Below the pieces are notes generated by a model. That model was not told the origin of the DNA. It was given only the letters and a program-made list of their open reading frames with translations, and did not search any database. Shown piece by piece: positions 1 through 9,800 of a stretch of DNA of 64,000 nt. Position numbers and translations under genes: made by a program. Source of the stretch: Pseudomonas sp. P5_109 (GTDB lineage Bacteria; Pseudomonadota; Gammaproteobacteria; Pseudomonadales; Pseudomonadaceae); contig NZ_CP125380.1 in assembly GCF_034009455.1 (NCBI RefSeq), positions 2,927,501 to 2,991,500 of the forward strand. The letters are read 5' to 3'. Position 1 is the stretch's first letter. Each line of letters starts with the position of its first letter.

Positions 1-302
1 TGCGCCAGGCCTACCGACTCGGTGATGTGGTTGAAGATGATCTTGCCAGCGGTGGGAATGACGAAGGTTATCTCATCAAGGGGGACGGGAAACGCCACCG
101 TGAAGTCGCCATGAAAGTGCATGCGACGAAAACTGACACCTTCGTGCCTGCCGTAGACCCCGCCGATGTCGATGTTTTTCGGGTGCGGTGGAGAGTCGGG
201 ATAAAGGTTGCCGAACAGGTTCGAGAACAGCGCGCCAAAGTCGTCGCAGTTCATGTCGTTGGATCTGATGATGATTTGCTTGCGCGTCGTGCTTGAGTAC
301 AC
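1..302 (-). CDS. AraC-type transcriptional regulator, N-terminal part (cut by window edge)
   Basis: The minus strand is open from a TAA near 380 to the left edge with no stop, so only the first ~100 codons are present. The GTG at 302-300 is the preferred start because AAGGTGA lies about 8 bases upstream; the first ATG is at 254. The translation contains RRMHFHGDFTVAF and DEITFVIPTAGKI, which resembles the cupin-like ligand-sensing domain (AraC-binding-like) that precedes the helix-turn-helix in XylS/BenR-type regulators. The DNA-binding domain would lie outside the window, so the family call is by resemblance only. It would be a cytoplasmic transcription activator of unknown inducer. Its neighbour on the right is read in the same direction but separated by 227 bases. 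Confidence 0.6.
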   Translation of the reverse strand, partial: MYSSTTRKQIIIRSNDMNCDDFGALFSNLFGNLYPDSPPHPKNIDIGGVYGRHEGVSFRRMHFHGDFTVAFPVPLDEITFVIPTAGKIIFNHITESVGLA

Positions 303-529
303 CTGAAGTGTCACCTTGAGCGGATGGGCAAAGCCCGGTACGGGGAACTGCCGGTCGGAGATCGAACGGATGCGGTTCGGGAAAGCGCTAGGACGTTATC
401 AGTGAGTAATGACAGGTTTGTTACTGGTTGTTGCCGCCCCCGTTTCCGTTCACCCGACGCCACCGCTCGCACTGCACAACGAGTGGCACGAGCGGTGCCG
501 GGGCGTGGGCTGGCCTACAATGGCCGCGG

Positions 530-982
530 CTATTTCACCGGCTCTGTTGCCTTGATATCCCCGCAAAAGATATCGACGTTGCCATCGGTCGACGCCGTTC
601 GCACGACCACCGAATACTTGCCGTCAAGCAGGGTTTGCAAGGGCACAGGCGCGGTTCTGGTGAACGACCAGCCGCGTACGGGTTGGCGTTCGGTGTTGAC
701 GGTGTCGTTCATCGCGTAGGCGACTGACCCGGGTTGCTCGCAGCTGCCGTTATTGATGAACGAGTAAAGCCGCAGGGGCAGGGTAACCCCGGTTGGAGCA
801 CCGCTGATGAAGAAACTGAGCCCGGTTTTCTTGTCCCAGTCGGTCAAGGTGACGGTGCCGATCTGACCGGCATTTTGCCGGGTGGCGACCAACGTGACGT
901 TCACGCCGTGGTTCGGGGAAGTGGTGCAGCCGAAAAGGCTTGCCGCAACCATGAGTGCTGCCAGAGAGGTTTTGAGCTTCAT
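530..982 (-). CDS. Small predicted lipoprotein of unknown function
   Basis: 150 aa. The start at 982 is chosen because AGGAG lies 7-8 bases upstream and because it gives a clean lipoprotein signal: MKLKTS, a hydrophobic stretch, then the lipobox LFGC with the lipidated cysteine at residue 19. A longer reading back to 1141 adds residues without signal character and is rejected. The mature part has no motif I recognise; it has a TLPLRLYSFINNGSC segment and two further cysteines and looks like a small beta-rich periplasmic domain. Probably anchored to the outer or inner membrane facing the periplasm. Monocistronic in appearance. Function unknown. Confidence 0.75.
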   Translation of the reverse strand: MKLKTSLAALMVAASLFGCTTSPNHGVNVTLVATRQNAGQIGTVTLTDWDKKTGLSFFISGAPTGVTLPLRLYSFINNGSCEQPGSVAYAMNDTVNTERQPVRGWSFTRTAPVPLQTLLDGKYSVVVRTASTDGNVDIFCGDIKATEPVK

Positions 983-1304
983 TGCCAAACTCCTGAGTTG
1001 AAGAACTGCAATGGGGGGAATTAGCGGGTATAGCTCATTAATCGCTTTCATGGCGTCGTCCATATAAGGCTTTCCATTTTTGAGCGGTGATGGTGGGGTG
1101 TCTGTCCCCTTCTCCAGCCATAGGGCGGCGTAGTCGTGCAAACCGACTACATTTGTAACTGGCCGAGCCTGAGCGGATTGCCTGCTGGCACACGCGCTTG
1201 AATGCCGATGAAGGTTTGCCGTGGTTACGCGTGCAGTTAATGGATTGTGCGGTCAGTTGAGCCCACTCATCATCCGCATGGACGATTTGCGACTGGAGTG
1301 ACTG
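983..1304. other. Intergenic region between lipoprotein and SulP gene
   Basis: 322 bases holding the divergent promoters of the lipoprotein (minus) and the sulP gene (plus). No convincing gene seen. The minus strand here reads into the lipoprotein frame without a stop back to a TTG at 1141, but without ribosome-binding or signal features. A GGGGACAGACACCCC-like stretch lies at about 1097-1112 (minus strand). I see no clear terminator. Confidence 0.5.
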
Positions 1305-3026
1305 ATGAATCAACAAGGCAGCGATCCGCAAGAGCGGATTCCAGGCACTCCACCGCGGGGTACCGTGCGCAGCCTGTTGATCCCGGAGTGGCTCGACAGC
1401 TATCGGCCGGACTGGCTGCGCGGCGATGTGGTCGCCGGGCTGACAGCGGCGGCTGTGGTCATTCCCAAGGCGCTGGCGTACGCCACCATTGCCGGCCTGC
1501 CGGTGCAGGTCGGGCTGTACACGGTGCTGGTGCCGATGGTGATCTATGCCGTGCTCGGTTCCTCGCGCCCGCTCAGTGTCAGCACCACAACCACCCTGGC
1601 CATTCTCGCCGGCTCCGCGTTGGGCCAGATCAGCCCCGATGGCGATGCCGCGACCTTGCTGGCGGGTTCCGCCACGCTGGCGCTGATGGTGGGCGCGATC
1701 CTGATCGTCGCGGGGTTGCTGCGCCTGGGCTTCGTCGCCAATTTCATTTCCGAGCCGGTGCTGGTGGGTTTCAAGGCCGGCATCGGCGTGGTCATCGTGC
1801 TCGACCAGTTGCCCAAGCTGCTGGGTACTCACATCGAAAAAGGTGGCTTCCTGCACAACCTGGTGGCCACTGTCCAGAGTGTCGGCCATGCCTCGCTGCC
1901 AACCGTGGCGGTCGGCGTGTTCATGGTCTTGCTGCTGGTCGGCATGAAGCGATTTACCCCGCGAATGCCCGCACCCTTGATCGCGGTGGCGCTGGGCATC
2001 ATCGCCATGAGCCTGCTGGGCCTGGAAAGCTTTGGTGTGTCCGCCGTTGGCCTGGTGCCAATCGGATTGCCAGCACCGACCCTGCCGGCATGGTCGATGG
2101 CCGAAACCCTGTGGCCTTCGGCGATGGGTATCGCGCTGATGAGCTTCACCGAAACCATCGCGGCGGGGCGCGCGTTCGCCCGCAGTGACGAGCCCGCGCC
2201 ACAGCCCAATCGTGAGCTGCTGGCCACCGGTGTTGCCAACATCGGCGGGGCGTTTCTTGGGGCCATGGTCGCCGGTGGCGGGACTACCCAAACGGCGGTG
2301 AACCGCCTGGCCGGCGCGCGTTCGCAATTGGCCGCACTGGTCACCGCGGCACTGGCATTGGGCACTTGCCTACTGCTGGCGCCGCTCATTGGCCTGATGC
2401 CCAACGCCACGCTCGCTGCCGTGGTGATTGTGTACTCGGTGGGCCTGATCGAGCCGGCGGAGTTTCGCGAGATCCTGTCGGTGCGTCGTACCGAGTTTGC
2501 CTGGGCCGTGGTGGCGATGATCGGCGTGATGCTGCTGGGCACGCTGCAAGGGATCGTCGTGGCGATCATCGTCTCGCTGCTGGCCCTGGCCTATCAGGTC
2601 TCGGACCCACCGGTGCACGTCCTGGGACGCAAGCCCGGCACCAACGTCTATCGCCCGCAGTCCACTGGCAACACAGACGACGAGCGCTTTGACGGGCTGT
2701 TGTTGCTCAGGCCCGAGGGGCGGATCTTCTTCGCCAATGCCGAGCGCATCGCCGAGAAGATCCGGCCGTTGATTGACAGGGCGACACCCAAAGTCGTGGT
2801 CCTGGACCTGCGCAGTGTGTTCGACCTGGAATACACCGCCCTGAAAATGCTCACCAGCGCGGAGCAGCGCATGAGCGAGAAAGGCATTTCACTGTGGTTG
2901 GTAGGCATGAACCCGAGTGTATGGGACATGGTCATCAAGGCACCGCTGGGCCATACGCTGGGCGAAGCGCGCATGTTCCTGAACCTGGAGCAGGCGGTTG
3001 AACATTACCAGCGCAGCAGACGCTGA
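1305..3026 (+). CDS. SulP-family inorganic anion transporter with C-terminal STAS domain
   Basis: 573 aa, the usual SulP length. An N-terminal soluble lead-in is followed by a 10-14 span membrane domain (about residues 35-420) with the SulP signature around PKALAYATIAGLPVQVGLYT, then a cytoplasmic STAS domain (about 445-565; RIFFANAERI, VVLDLRSVFDLEYTALKML). SulP proteins move sulfate, bicarbonate, chloride or similar anions across the inner membrane; the substrate cannot be told from sequence. The ATG has GGAGTG just upstream. PPK2 follows 58 bases after the stop on the same strand, so cotranscription is possible. No truncation or odd composition. Confidence 0.92.
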   Translation: MNQQGSDPQERIPGTPPRGTVRSLLIPEWLDSYRPDWLRGDVVAGLTAAAVVIPKALAYATIAGLPVQVGLYTVLVPMVIYAVLGSSRPLSVSTTTTLAILAGSALGQISPDGDAATLLAGSATLALMVGAILIVAGLLRLGFVANFISEPVLVGFKAGIGVVIVLDQLPKLLGTHIEKGGFLHNLVATVQSVGHASLPTVAVGVFMVLLLVGMKRFTPRMPAPLIAVALGIIAMSLLGLESFGVSAVGLVPIGLPAPTLPAWSMAETLWPSAMGIALMSFTETIAAGRAFARSDEPAPQPNRELLATGVANIGGAFLGAMVAGGGTTQTAVNRLAGARSQLAALVTAALALGTCLLLAPLIGLMPNATLAAVVIVYSVGLIEPAEFREILSVRRTEFAWAVVAMIGVMLLGTLQGIVVAIIVSLLALAYQVSDPPVHVLGRKPGTNVYRPQSTGNTDDERFDGLLLLRPEGRIFFANAERIAEKIRPLIDRATPKVVVLDLRSVFDLEYTALKMLTSAEQRMSEKGISLWLVGMNPSVWDMVIKAPLGHTLGEARMFLNLEQAVEHYQRSRR

Positions 3027-3084
3027 ATGAACGCGGCCGGGCGCACTCCGACCGCTGTGTGACGCATTGAAGGAGGTAACGGGC

Positions 3085-3903
3085 ATGGCAAAGAAGAAGG
3101 CTGCATCGAAAAACAAACCGGCTGAAGGCGACAAGCTCAAGAACAAGGTGTATCTCGAGGAACTGGCGCGCTTGCATGTCGAAATGGTCAAGTTGCAGGA
3201 GTGGGTGCAGCACTCGGGCGCCAAGGTTTGCATCATCTTCGAGGGCCGTGATGGCGCCGGCAAGGGCGGAACCATCAAGGCGCTGACCGAACGGGTCAGT
3301 CCACGGGTGTTCCGGGTGGTGGCGTTGCCGGCACCGACCGATCGGGAAAAAAGCCAGATGTATGTGCAACGTTATCTGCCGCACCTGCCGGCGGCCGGTG
3401 AAGTGGTGATCTTCGATCGCAGCTGGTACAACCGCGCCGGTGTAGAGCGGGTCATGGGATTCTGCAGCGAAGAGCAGGTGCGCAATTTTCTCACCTCGGT
3501 GCCGCGCGTCGAGCAGGCACTGGTCGAATCAGGAATCATCCTGATCAAGTACTGGCTTGAGGTGAGCCAGGAAGAGCAGACCCGGCGTCTCAAGGAGCGT
3601 ATCACCGACGGACGCAAGATCTGGAAGCTGTCGCCCATGGACCTCAAGTCCTATAACCGCTGGTACGACTACTCTCGTGCCCGGGACGACATGTTCGAGG
3701 CCACCGACACCGATTTCGCCCCGTGGCGGGTCGCCAACTCCAATGACAAGCGCCGGGCGCGACTGAACATCATCAGTGATGTGCTGGGGAGCATTCCCTA
3801 CGAAGAAATACCGCGGGCAAAAGTGAAGTTGCCCAAACGGCAGGCGCCGGGTGATTACCGGGAGCCGGATTATCCGTATCGGCGGATTGCGGAGAGGTTC
3901 TAG
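3085..3903 (+). CDS. ppk2: Polyphosphate kinase 2 (PPK2)
   Basis: 272 aa. The start is the ATG at 3085, preceded by AAGGAGGT at ideal spacing; an in-frame TTG at 3067 would put that ribosome-binding site inside the gene. PPK2 enzymes transfer phosphate between polyphosphate and nucleoside di- or monophosphates in the cytoplasm. Walker A is GRDGAGKGG (about residues 54-62), Walker B is VIFDRSWYNRAGVE, and the lid region contains EEQTRRLKERITDGRKIWKLS, all typical of PPK2. One-domain length suggests the class that phosphorylates nucleoside diphosphates (inference). It has a lysine-rich N-terminus (MAKKKAASKNK). A weak hairpin follows at 3925. Confidence 0.93.
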   Translation: MAKKKAASKNKPAEGDKLKNKVYLEELARLHVEMVKLQEWVQHSGAKVCIIFEGRDGAGKGGTIKALTERVSPRVFRVVALPAPTDREKSQMYVQRYLPHLPAAGEVVIFDRSWYNRAGVERVMGFCSEEQVRNFLTSVPRVEQALVESGIILIKYWLEVSQEEQTRRLKERITDGRKIWKLSPMDLKSYNRWYDYSRARDDMFEATDTDFAPWRVANSNDKRRARLNIISDVLGSIPYEEIPRAKVKLPKRQAPGDYREPDYPYRRIAERF

Positions 3904-3924
3904 AGGCACACTGTGCGATGAGGC

Positions 3925-3954
3925 CTGTGCCCGGTCTTGAGGAGTCGGGCACAG
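3925..3954 (+). terminator. Possible terminator after ppk2
   Basis: Perfect 9-bp inverted repeat CTGTGCCCG / CGGGCACAG with a 12-base loop, 22 bases after the ppk2 stop. The T-rich tail is weak (ttactgccatttt), so efficiency is uncertain. It lies between convergent genes. Confidence 0.45.
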
Positions 3955-4039
3955 TTACTGCCATTTTAATTAATGCCCGATCAACCGTTGCCGCAATGGC
4001 TATGCTGCGGGTTGTGGGCATGCGAAGCACATTCCGGAG

Positions 4040-5197
4040 TCATTTACGCGAGCGCGCGGGCTTGCGTTTAGGATCAACCGCAGCATTATTTTCGCCCCGA
4101 TAAACCTCGGCAAAAATGTCGGTGATCGCGCGCAGCGGTCTGCGTTGCTTGAGGGCTTTGACCTGTTTACCCAGGCGAATCAACTCGTCGCTTGGCTTGG
4201 CCCACTGATCCTCAGGGATCGACTCCGACCACGCCTGCATGGCCTCAGGCAGTTTTTTGCGGCCGACCCTGGCGATGCGCTTCACTTCCCATTCGACGAG
4301 GCGATTGGGCAGCGTCCAGAACGTCATGACGTGGTAGAGGTACCAGAAAAAGGCGTGAATCCAGCCGACTTCCTTTTCACGCACCCTGCGGTGCAGGCGG
4401 GCGCGGGCATTGCGGAAGGTGTGCAGGCCTTCATGAGGCGGATCGTCGGGGCCTTACAGGTCCATGGGGTCCTGGATGCTTTTGAGGTCGTGGACTTCGT
4501 ATTCCATGTAGGCGCGGACAGCTTCCCAATGGGCAATCGCCAGTTGCATGCCACCACACATGAACTCAACGCTGACCAGTTCGCCTTGATGGTGAAAGCC
4601 CATGCCCATGCCGTACTGGCGAGTCACTCCATACTGTGTGGTGCCTTGGGCCTGGACGACCCAGGCGGAGAGGGATTCCCAAGGTACGAAAAGTGGCGCC
4701 TCCGCTCCCGTGGGCATAAAGCAGACTTCGCGGCGTTGGCGGTTGAAGCGGGTGGGGATGACCTCCGTGTATTTATTGTGGACGTAGAGCCAGACGGCGA
4801 GACCGATGCTCAGTACGCACAAATACATCCAAATGGTTGGTTCCAAACCAGCTAGAAAGATACCTTGCATCGCATCCCAAATATCATCCCGACCGTAGCC
4901 GAGGCTTAGCCCAAAAAGAGCGCCGACAATCGGAGCACCGACGAGCATCAAGAACGCAGCGGTAAAAGGAATACCTAATGTTACCTGCCACGGAAACACT
5001 TGGGGCTTGCCGCCGCCAAAGTCCAGGTAGGTGTCGTTGAGATCGTTCACATAAGGGCTGTAGGGCGATGCGTCGGTAGGCAGCGGTAATGGTGCCATGT
5101 ACGTCGTGTAGCCAGAGGGAAACTGTTCGACGTCTCCAGCGCGGTGCAGTTTCATTGCCGGCGGATCAATTGGGTGGCTATCAAGGGTTTTAGACAT
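4040..5197 (-). pseudogene. Interrupted second copy of the putative membrane immunity protein
   Basis: Same 385-codon length and frame as the intact copy at 5654-6811, but codon 248 is TAA (4456-4454) where the intact copy has CAA; a single C-to-T change accounts for it. Upstream it reads MSKTLDSHPIDPP to PMDL, and downstream the frame stays open to the natural end, so there is no frameshift. The truncated product would keep both membrane segments (about residues 75-98 and 113-140) and lose the last 138 residues. Compared with the intact copy, differences cluster in the two membrane segments and the loop between them, while the rest is nearly identical. It overlaps the upstream toxin-tail fragment by 8 bases. 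It could still yield a short product or be read through; I call it a pseudogene on the intact paralogue's evidence. Confidence 0.82.
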
Positions 5198-5657
5198 GCG
5201 CAGCCAACTCCAGCATCAGAGGCTCTACTCGCAGCAGAGGGGCGTGAGGGGCGGGTGGGACTTGAGCAACCGAAGGGAAGGCACCACTTTCCCTTGGATC
5301 TAGACGAATGTAGTGCGTGCTCTGTTGTGGCAGCCCACTCGCATGGGTGCTTCGAATGGCCACGACCAGCATCAATTCCTCGCCCGTTTTACCGATAATG
5401 CGCTCACGGGCTTGCGGGTAGCTGACACAGAGAATGATCTGATTGTCGTCCACGCGGCGTAGTCCGGCGTCGACAGGTTCGCTAAGCATTTCCCAGCGTT
5501 CGCTGGTCTGCGCTCTATCGACGCGAATCTTGTTGATGCGGTAGGCGCCGATCCACAATTGATGGCTGGGCTTGCCGCCCAGCGGCGCCAGGAAGGCTGC
5601 AGTATCCAGCCCGGGTAACAGCAAGTGGATGTCGCCGACTTTAGCGCTCTGCGTCAT
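5190..5657 (-). CDS. Orphan C-terminal fragment of the VasX-like effector
   Basis: 155 aa. From residue 5 on it matches the last 151 residues of the large effector (6804-10484), with 13 differences by my count, nearly all in the second half. The first four residues (MTQS) are new sequence from the duplication junction. The ATG at 5657 overlaps the stop of the upstream immunity gene (ATGA) and has no Shine-Dalgarno sequence, so any translation would be by coupling. It lacks the delivery and membrane-inserting parts of the effector, so it is not expected to be toxic as a pore. It resembles the displaced toxin tips seen in Rhs/CDI loci, but here it seems a by-product of tandem duplication. It could be a donor for gene conversion or could act as decoy (inference). 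Confidence 0.75.
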   Translation of the reverse strand: MTQSAKVGDIHLLLPGLDTAAFLAPLGGKPSHQLWIGAYRINKIRVDRAQTSERWEMLSEPVDAGLRRVDDNQIILCVSYPQARERIIGKTGEELMLVVAIRSTHASGLPQQSTHYIRLDPRESGAFPSVAQVPPAPHAPLLRVEPLMLELAAHV

Positions 5658-6811
5658 TTTCGCGAGCGCGCGGGCTTGCGTTTCGGATCACCCGCAGCAT
5701 TATTTTCGCCCCGATAAACCTCGGCAAAAATGTCGGTGATCGCGCGCAGCGGTCTGCGTTGCTTGAGCGCTTTGACCTGTTTACCCAGGCGAATCAACTC
5801 GTCGCTTGGCTTCGCCCACTGATCCGCAGGGATCGACTCCGACCATACCTGCATGGCCTCAGGCAGTTTTTTGCGGCCGACCCTGGCGATGCGCTTCACT
5901 TCCCATTCGACGAGGCGGTTGGGCAGCGTCCAAAAAGTCATGACGTGGTAGAGGTACCAGAAAAAAGCGTAAACCCAACCGACTTCCTTTTCACGCACCC
6001 TGCGGTGCAGGCGGGCGCGGGCATTACGGAAGGTGTGCAGGCCCTCATGGGGGGGATCGTCGGGGCCTTGCAGGTCCATGGGGTCCTGGATGCTTTTGAG
6101 GTCGTGGACTTCGTATTCCATATAGGCGCGAACGGCTTCCCAATGGGCAATCGCCAGCTGCATGCCACCGCACATGAATTCAACGCTGACCAGTTCACCT
6201 TGATAGTGAAAGCCCATACCCATGCCGTACTGGCGAGTCACACCATACTGTGTGGCGCCTTGGGCCTGGACGACCCAGGCGGAGAGGGATTCCCAGGGTA
6301 CAAAAATCGGAGCGTGCGCGCCCGTGGGCATGAAGCAGACCTCGCGGCGTTGGCGGTTGAAGCGTGTGGGGATTACTTCGGTGTATTGGTTGTGAATATA
6401 GATACATACGCCGAGACCGACGCCCAAGCAGAGCAAAGACATCCAGATTACAAGTTCCAAACCAGCTAAAAAGACGCCTTGCATCGCATCCCACATATCA
6501 TCCCGACCGTAGCCGAGGCCTGCCGCCATAAGAGCGCTGATAACCGGAGCACCGACGAGCATCAAGAACGCAGCGGTAAAAGGACCACCCAATGTCACCT
6601 GCCATGTCAATACTTGGGGCTTGCCGCCGCCAAAGTCTAGGTACGCGTCGTTGAGATCGCTCACGTAGGGGCTGTATGGTGATGCCTCTGTAGGTAGTGG
6701 TAGCGGTGCCAAATACGTCGTGTAGCCAGAGGGAAACGGTTCGACGTCTCCTGCGCGATGTAATTTCATTACCGGCGGATCAATCGGGTGGCGATCAAGG
6801 GATTTAGACAT
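5654..6811 (-). CDS. Two-span membrane protein, probable immunity protein for the VasX-like effector
   Basis: 385 aa, starting MSKSLDRHPIDPP, with a proline-rich N-terminus. Two hydrophobic spans (about residues 75-98 and 113-140) are separated by a short GYGRDDMWD loop, followed by a large soluble C-terminal part rich in Trp and basic residues (WESLSAWVVQAQG, REKEVGWVYAFFWYLYH). The start overlaps the effector's last codons by 8 bases, so it is translationally coupled. Position directly downstream of a membrane-active T6SS effector, the membrane location and the duplication with the toxin tail all point to immunity. I believe such proteins carry a domain of unknown function (possibly DUF6708) but could not check. 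It ends with a basic tail (GDPKRKPARSRK). Function is inference from context. Confidence 0.7.
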   Translation of the reverse strand: MSKSLDRHPIDPPVMKLHRAGDVEPFPSGYTTYLAPLPLPTEASPYSPYVSDLNDAYLDFGGGKPQVLTWQVTLGGPFTAAFLMLVGAPVISALMAAGLGYGRDDMWDAMQGVFLAGLELVIWMSLLCLGVGLGVCIYIHNQYTEVIPTRFNRQRREVCFMPTGAHAPIFVPWESLSAWVVQAQGATQYGVTRQYGMGMGFHYQGELVSVEFMCGGMQLAIAHWEAVRAYMEYEVHDLKSIQDPMDLQGPDDPPHEGLHTFRNARARLHRRVREKEVGWVYAFFWYLYHVMTFWTLPNRLVEWEVKRIARVGRKKLPEAMQVWSESIPADQWAKPSDELIRLGKQVKALKQRRPLRAITDIFAEVYRGENNAAGDPKRKPARSRK

Positions 6812-9800
6812 GCGCAGCCAACTCCAGCATCAGGGGCTCTACTTGCAGCAGAGGGGCGTGAGGCGAGGGAGGGACTCGATCAATCGATGGGAAGGCGCCG
6901 TCTCCCCTTGGGTCAAGACGAATGTAGTGCGTTCTCTGTTGCGGCAGCCCGCTGGAATGGATGCTTTGAATGGCCACAACCAGCATCAGTTCCTCGCCCG
7001 TTTTACCGACAATCCGCTCACGGGCTTCCGGGTAGCTGACACAGAGAATGATCTGATTGTCGTCCACGCGGCGTAGTCCGGCGTCGACAGGTTCGCTAAG
7101 CATTTCCCAGCGTTCGCTGGTCTGCGCTCTATCCACGCGAATTTTGTTGATGCGGTACGCTCCGATCCACAATTGATGGCTGGGCTTGCCGCCCAGCGGC
7201 GCCAGGAAGGCTGCAGTATCTAGCCCGGGTAACAACAAGTGGATATCGCCGACTTTGGCTCGCAGAAGCAGGTTTTTCCACCAGGAGTCATGTTCAACAC
7301 GACCGACCTGCACAGAAGGTGCCTGTACGATCGCGATCAAGGCGTTTTGGTATTCAGTGAGACTCAACGCTTTGCGTTTACTCGCGTCCTGTCCCCACGG
7401 TGTATTTTGTAGCCATTGGTCATGAGCACTGGTGTTGTAGTAGTTGTAAACATAGTTTCCACCCAACTCCAACGCCGTAAACAGAACGCCGGCCAGGTTC
7501 GCGCGGAAAAAAACGCTTGATAGCCGGACACCGGAGGCGGCCCATGCCGCGGTCCTGGCAGCCCCCTGCTTGGCCGCAATTACCGTAGCCGTCGCGTAGA
7601 CCGTATTGCCCAGGCCATACATATTGCTTGCCAGCAAACCGCCTGAACCCACCATCGACATGACCGCGCCGGCCTGAGCCCCATCGTTGCCGCTGCGGAC
7701 GGCTTGCTCCCAGCTACCTTGATAACTGTTGAGGCTGGAACCGGCAGCGAACAGCCCGAATACATAAGTCATCACTCCTAGACCAATGTGCAACTTTCCC
7801 ATCTGCACCTGTACATGGGCGACTGCGTGATTCTGTAGCCCTTTGGCCAACACTAAGCTACGCGCGCTCAGCGCTGTATCGAATACACCTTGAGCTGCAG
7901 CAAAGCCTGCTGCGCCCGTAGCCGCGAAAGAATTCAGAGCAGGTCGCCAAGTTCGTTGGTTTTTACTTGTAGCCAAAGTCTCAGCGAACACTTGCCGCAG
8001 ATTCAAAGCCTGCACCACAAACAACAACAACGCCGCCCCATCCCCCATCAGATTCAATTTCGGCGCAGCCTTCACACCGCTCCGATAGTTCTTCATCAAC
8101 CCTGCTATTTCCTGCTGGCTCGCCGGAGGAAATACCACCGTGATGCCCGCCCTTACGGGCGTTGCCCCATACAACCGCACGCTGTTGCCAGGCAAGTCGC
8201 CAATAGGACTCAGTGCCCCCGCCAGCCGCGCTTCGGTGCCTGTCAGCTGCTGGCGGGCGATGGCTATTTCAACCTGGAGCTGTTGCGCTTGGGGTGACTT
8301 GTGCCCCCTCGTTTGCTTTACCTTGTTGCGCTCGCGATTAAGCGTTTGCAGATAGGCTTTTTCTTCGAACAAATCCTTGAGGGTGCGTCCAAGCGCAGCC
8401 TTCTCGGCCTCCGATGCGACGGTAAAGGTCACGCCCTCGCGCCTTGCCGCATCGAGAATTCGCGTCGGCAACGCCTTGGGTAAACGACGAAAGAGCTGAT
8501 CAAGATCAGGCATCGGCTGCCCCTTGAGCACCTGATCAAAGTCGGCCAGCACTTTTTCAATGCCGCGATTGAGCGCCGGGGTCATGGTCTGCTGCGCGGC
8601 GTCGGCCACCGCACGGGTGTCGTCCGGGAGCCTGTCGAGGGCCGGCAAACGGTTTTTCTCGATATCCTGGAGGCTTTTCAGATACTCGGACAGGTTGTTG
8701 AACAACGTCATGCCCGCCGCCGGCGCGAACGCATACTGCACCCACAAGGCCGTCTGTTGACTGTAGGGCAGCGTATAAAACATGGGGCGGCTGAATTGCG
8801 GTTCTTTCTCCAGGTACTGGAGAATCACCTCGCAGGCTTCATCGCTTCGACAAATATCCTTCAGGCAGGCGTATTCGGTCGCAAAACATTGGCCAATCTG
8901 TTCGGCATTCTGGGGGTCGTAGTACCAGGCACTTTTATGAAAACGCCCGGCGCACAGCAGGGCTGTTCGATCCGCGGTAATGTTGTCGAGTAGCGTGTTC
9001 CAACGCTTGAGTGATTGGCGGTGCTGGAACAGCGCACTGTCCATCGCGTCACGGTCGATCAGATCGTTGATACCGCGTTGGCCCATCTTGGCGCCATCAA
9101 GAACGTCCTTGATTCGGCGGTCTTGCTCTTTACCGAGCTTGAGCAGGGCCTCGAAATGTGTCTCGACGAAGTCTTGTGGCGCCTCCTTGAAGTGTTCACG
9201 GGTGTAATAGCGACGATCCGTGTCTTCGATGTTTCGACCCGATGCCGTGTAGTCGGGTGCGGACCCTTGGTAGCGGGCCATGTGCATGGCGTCGTCCAGC
9301 GCCTCCTTTTGCAACCTGGCCAGTTCTGGCGGTACCGGACTGCCTTTCGGTGGGGTGGGCAAGCCGCCTTTGTTGAGGTATTCGACAATGGTTTGGCGTG
9401 TTGTACCTTGCTCCGGCTCCTGCATGTTATCCAGGTCGCCGAGCATGCGTTTGATGGCAGGGTCGTCACTGGCGTCGGCCAGCCCGTCGATCTCCTCCCG
9501 GGTCAATTGAGTCAGCGACTCGATATAGCAGGCCAGCAGATAATCACGCTCGTTGGCACGTTCTTGCGATCCACCCTTGGCCCATGTATCGATCCAGTCG
9601 GCCACCTGATCCTGGTAGTTGGCAAGGTCGCGAAGGACGCCAATGGAATCCTCCACCACCAAATACAAGACGTCATGCCGGTACTCTTCCTCGATGCAAC
9701 CGCTCAGGGGGCTCATCGATGATTCACGAAAGCGTTCAGGCATTTCCCACAAATAGGGGATGCGTTCATTTTCGGGGGTGCCATAGACATTGACGGTGGG

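Larger units (their letters stand above)
4040..7267 (-). repeat. Tandem duplication (2 x 1614 bp) of toxin tail plus immunity gene
   Basis: The block 4040-5653 repeats as 5654-7267. Each unit holds one immunity-type gene and the last ~450 bases of the effector. Corresponding boundary sequences occur at both unit ends: the 3' end of each immunity copy (catttwcgcgagcgcgcggg at about 4041 and 5655), and the gccgactt motif where the toxin-tail similarity begins (about 5634 and 7248). The distal unit carries the premature TAA. The proximal unit is fused to the full effector gene. Confidence 0.85.

Noticed and set aside
1038-2327. Long minus-strand frame opposite the SulP gene
   Set aside because: His/Arg/Gln-rich translation typical of the antisense frame of a GC-rich gene; the plus-strand SulP is clearly real.
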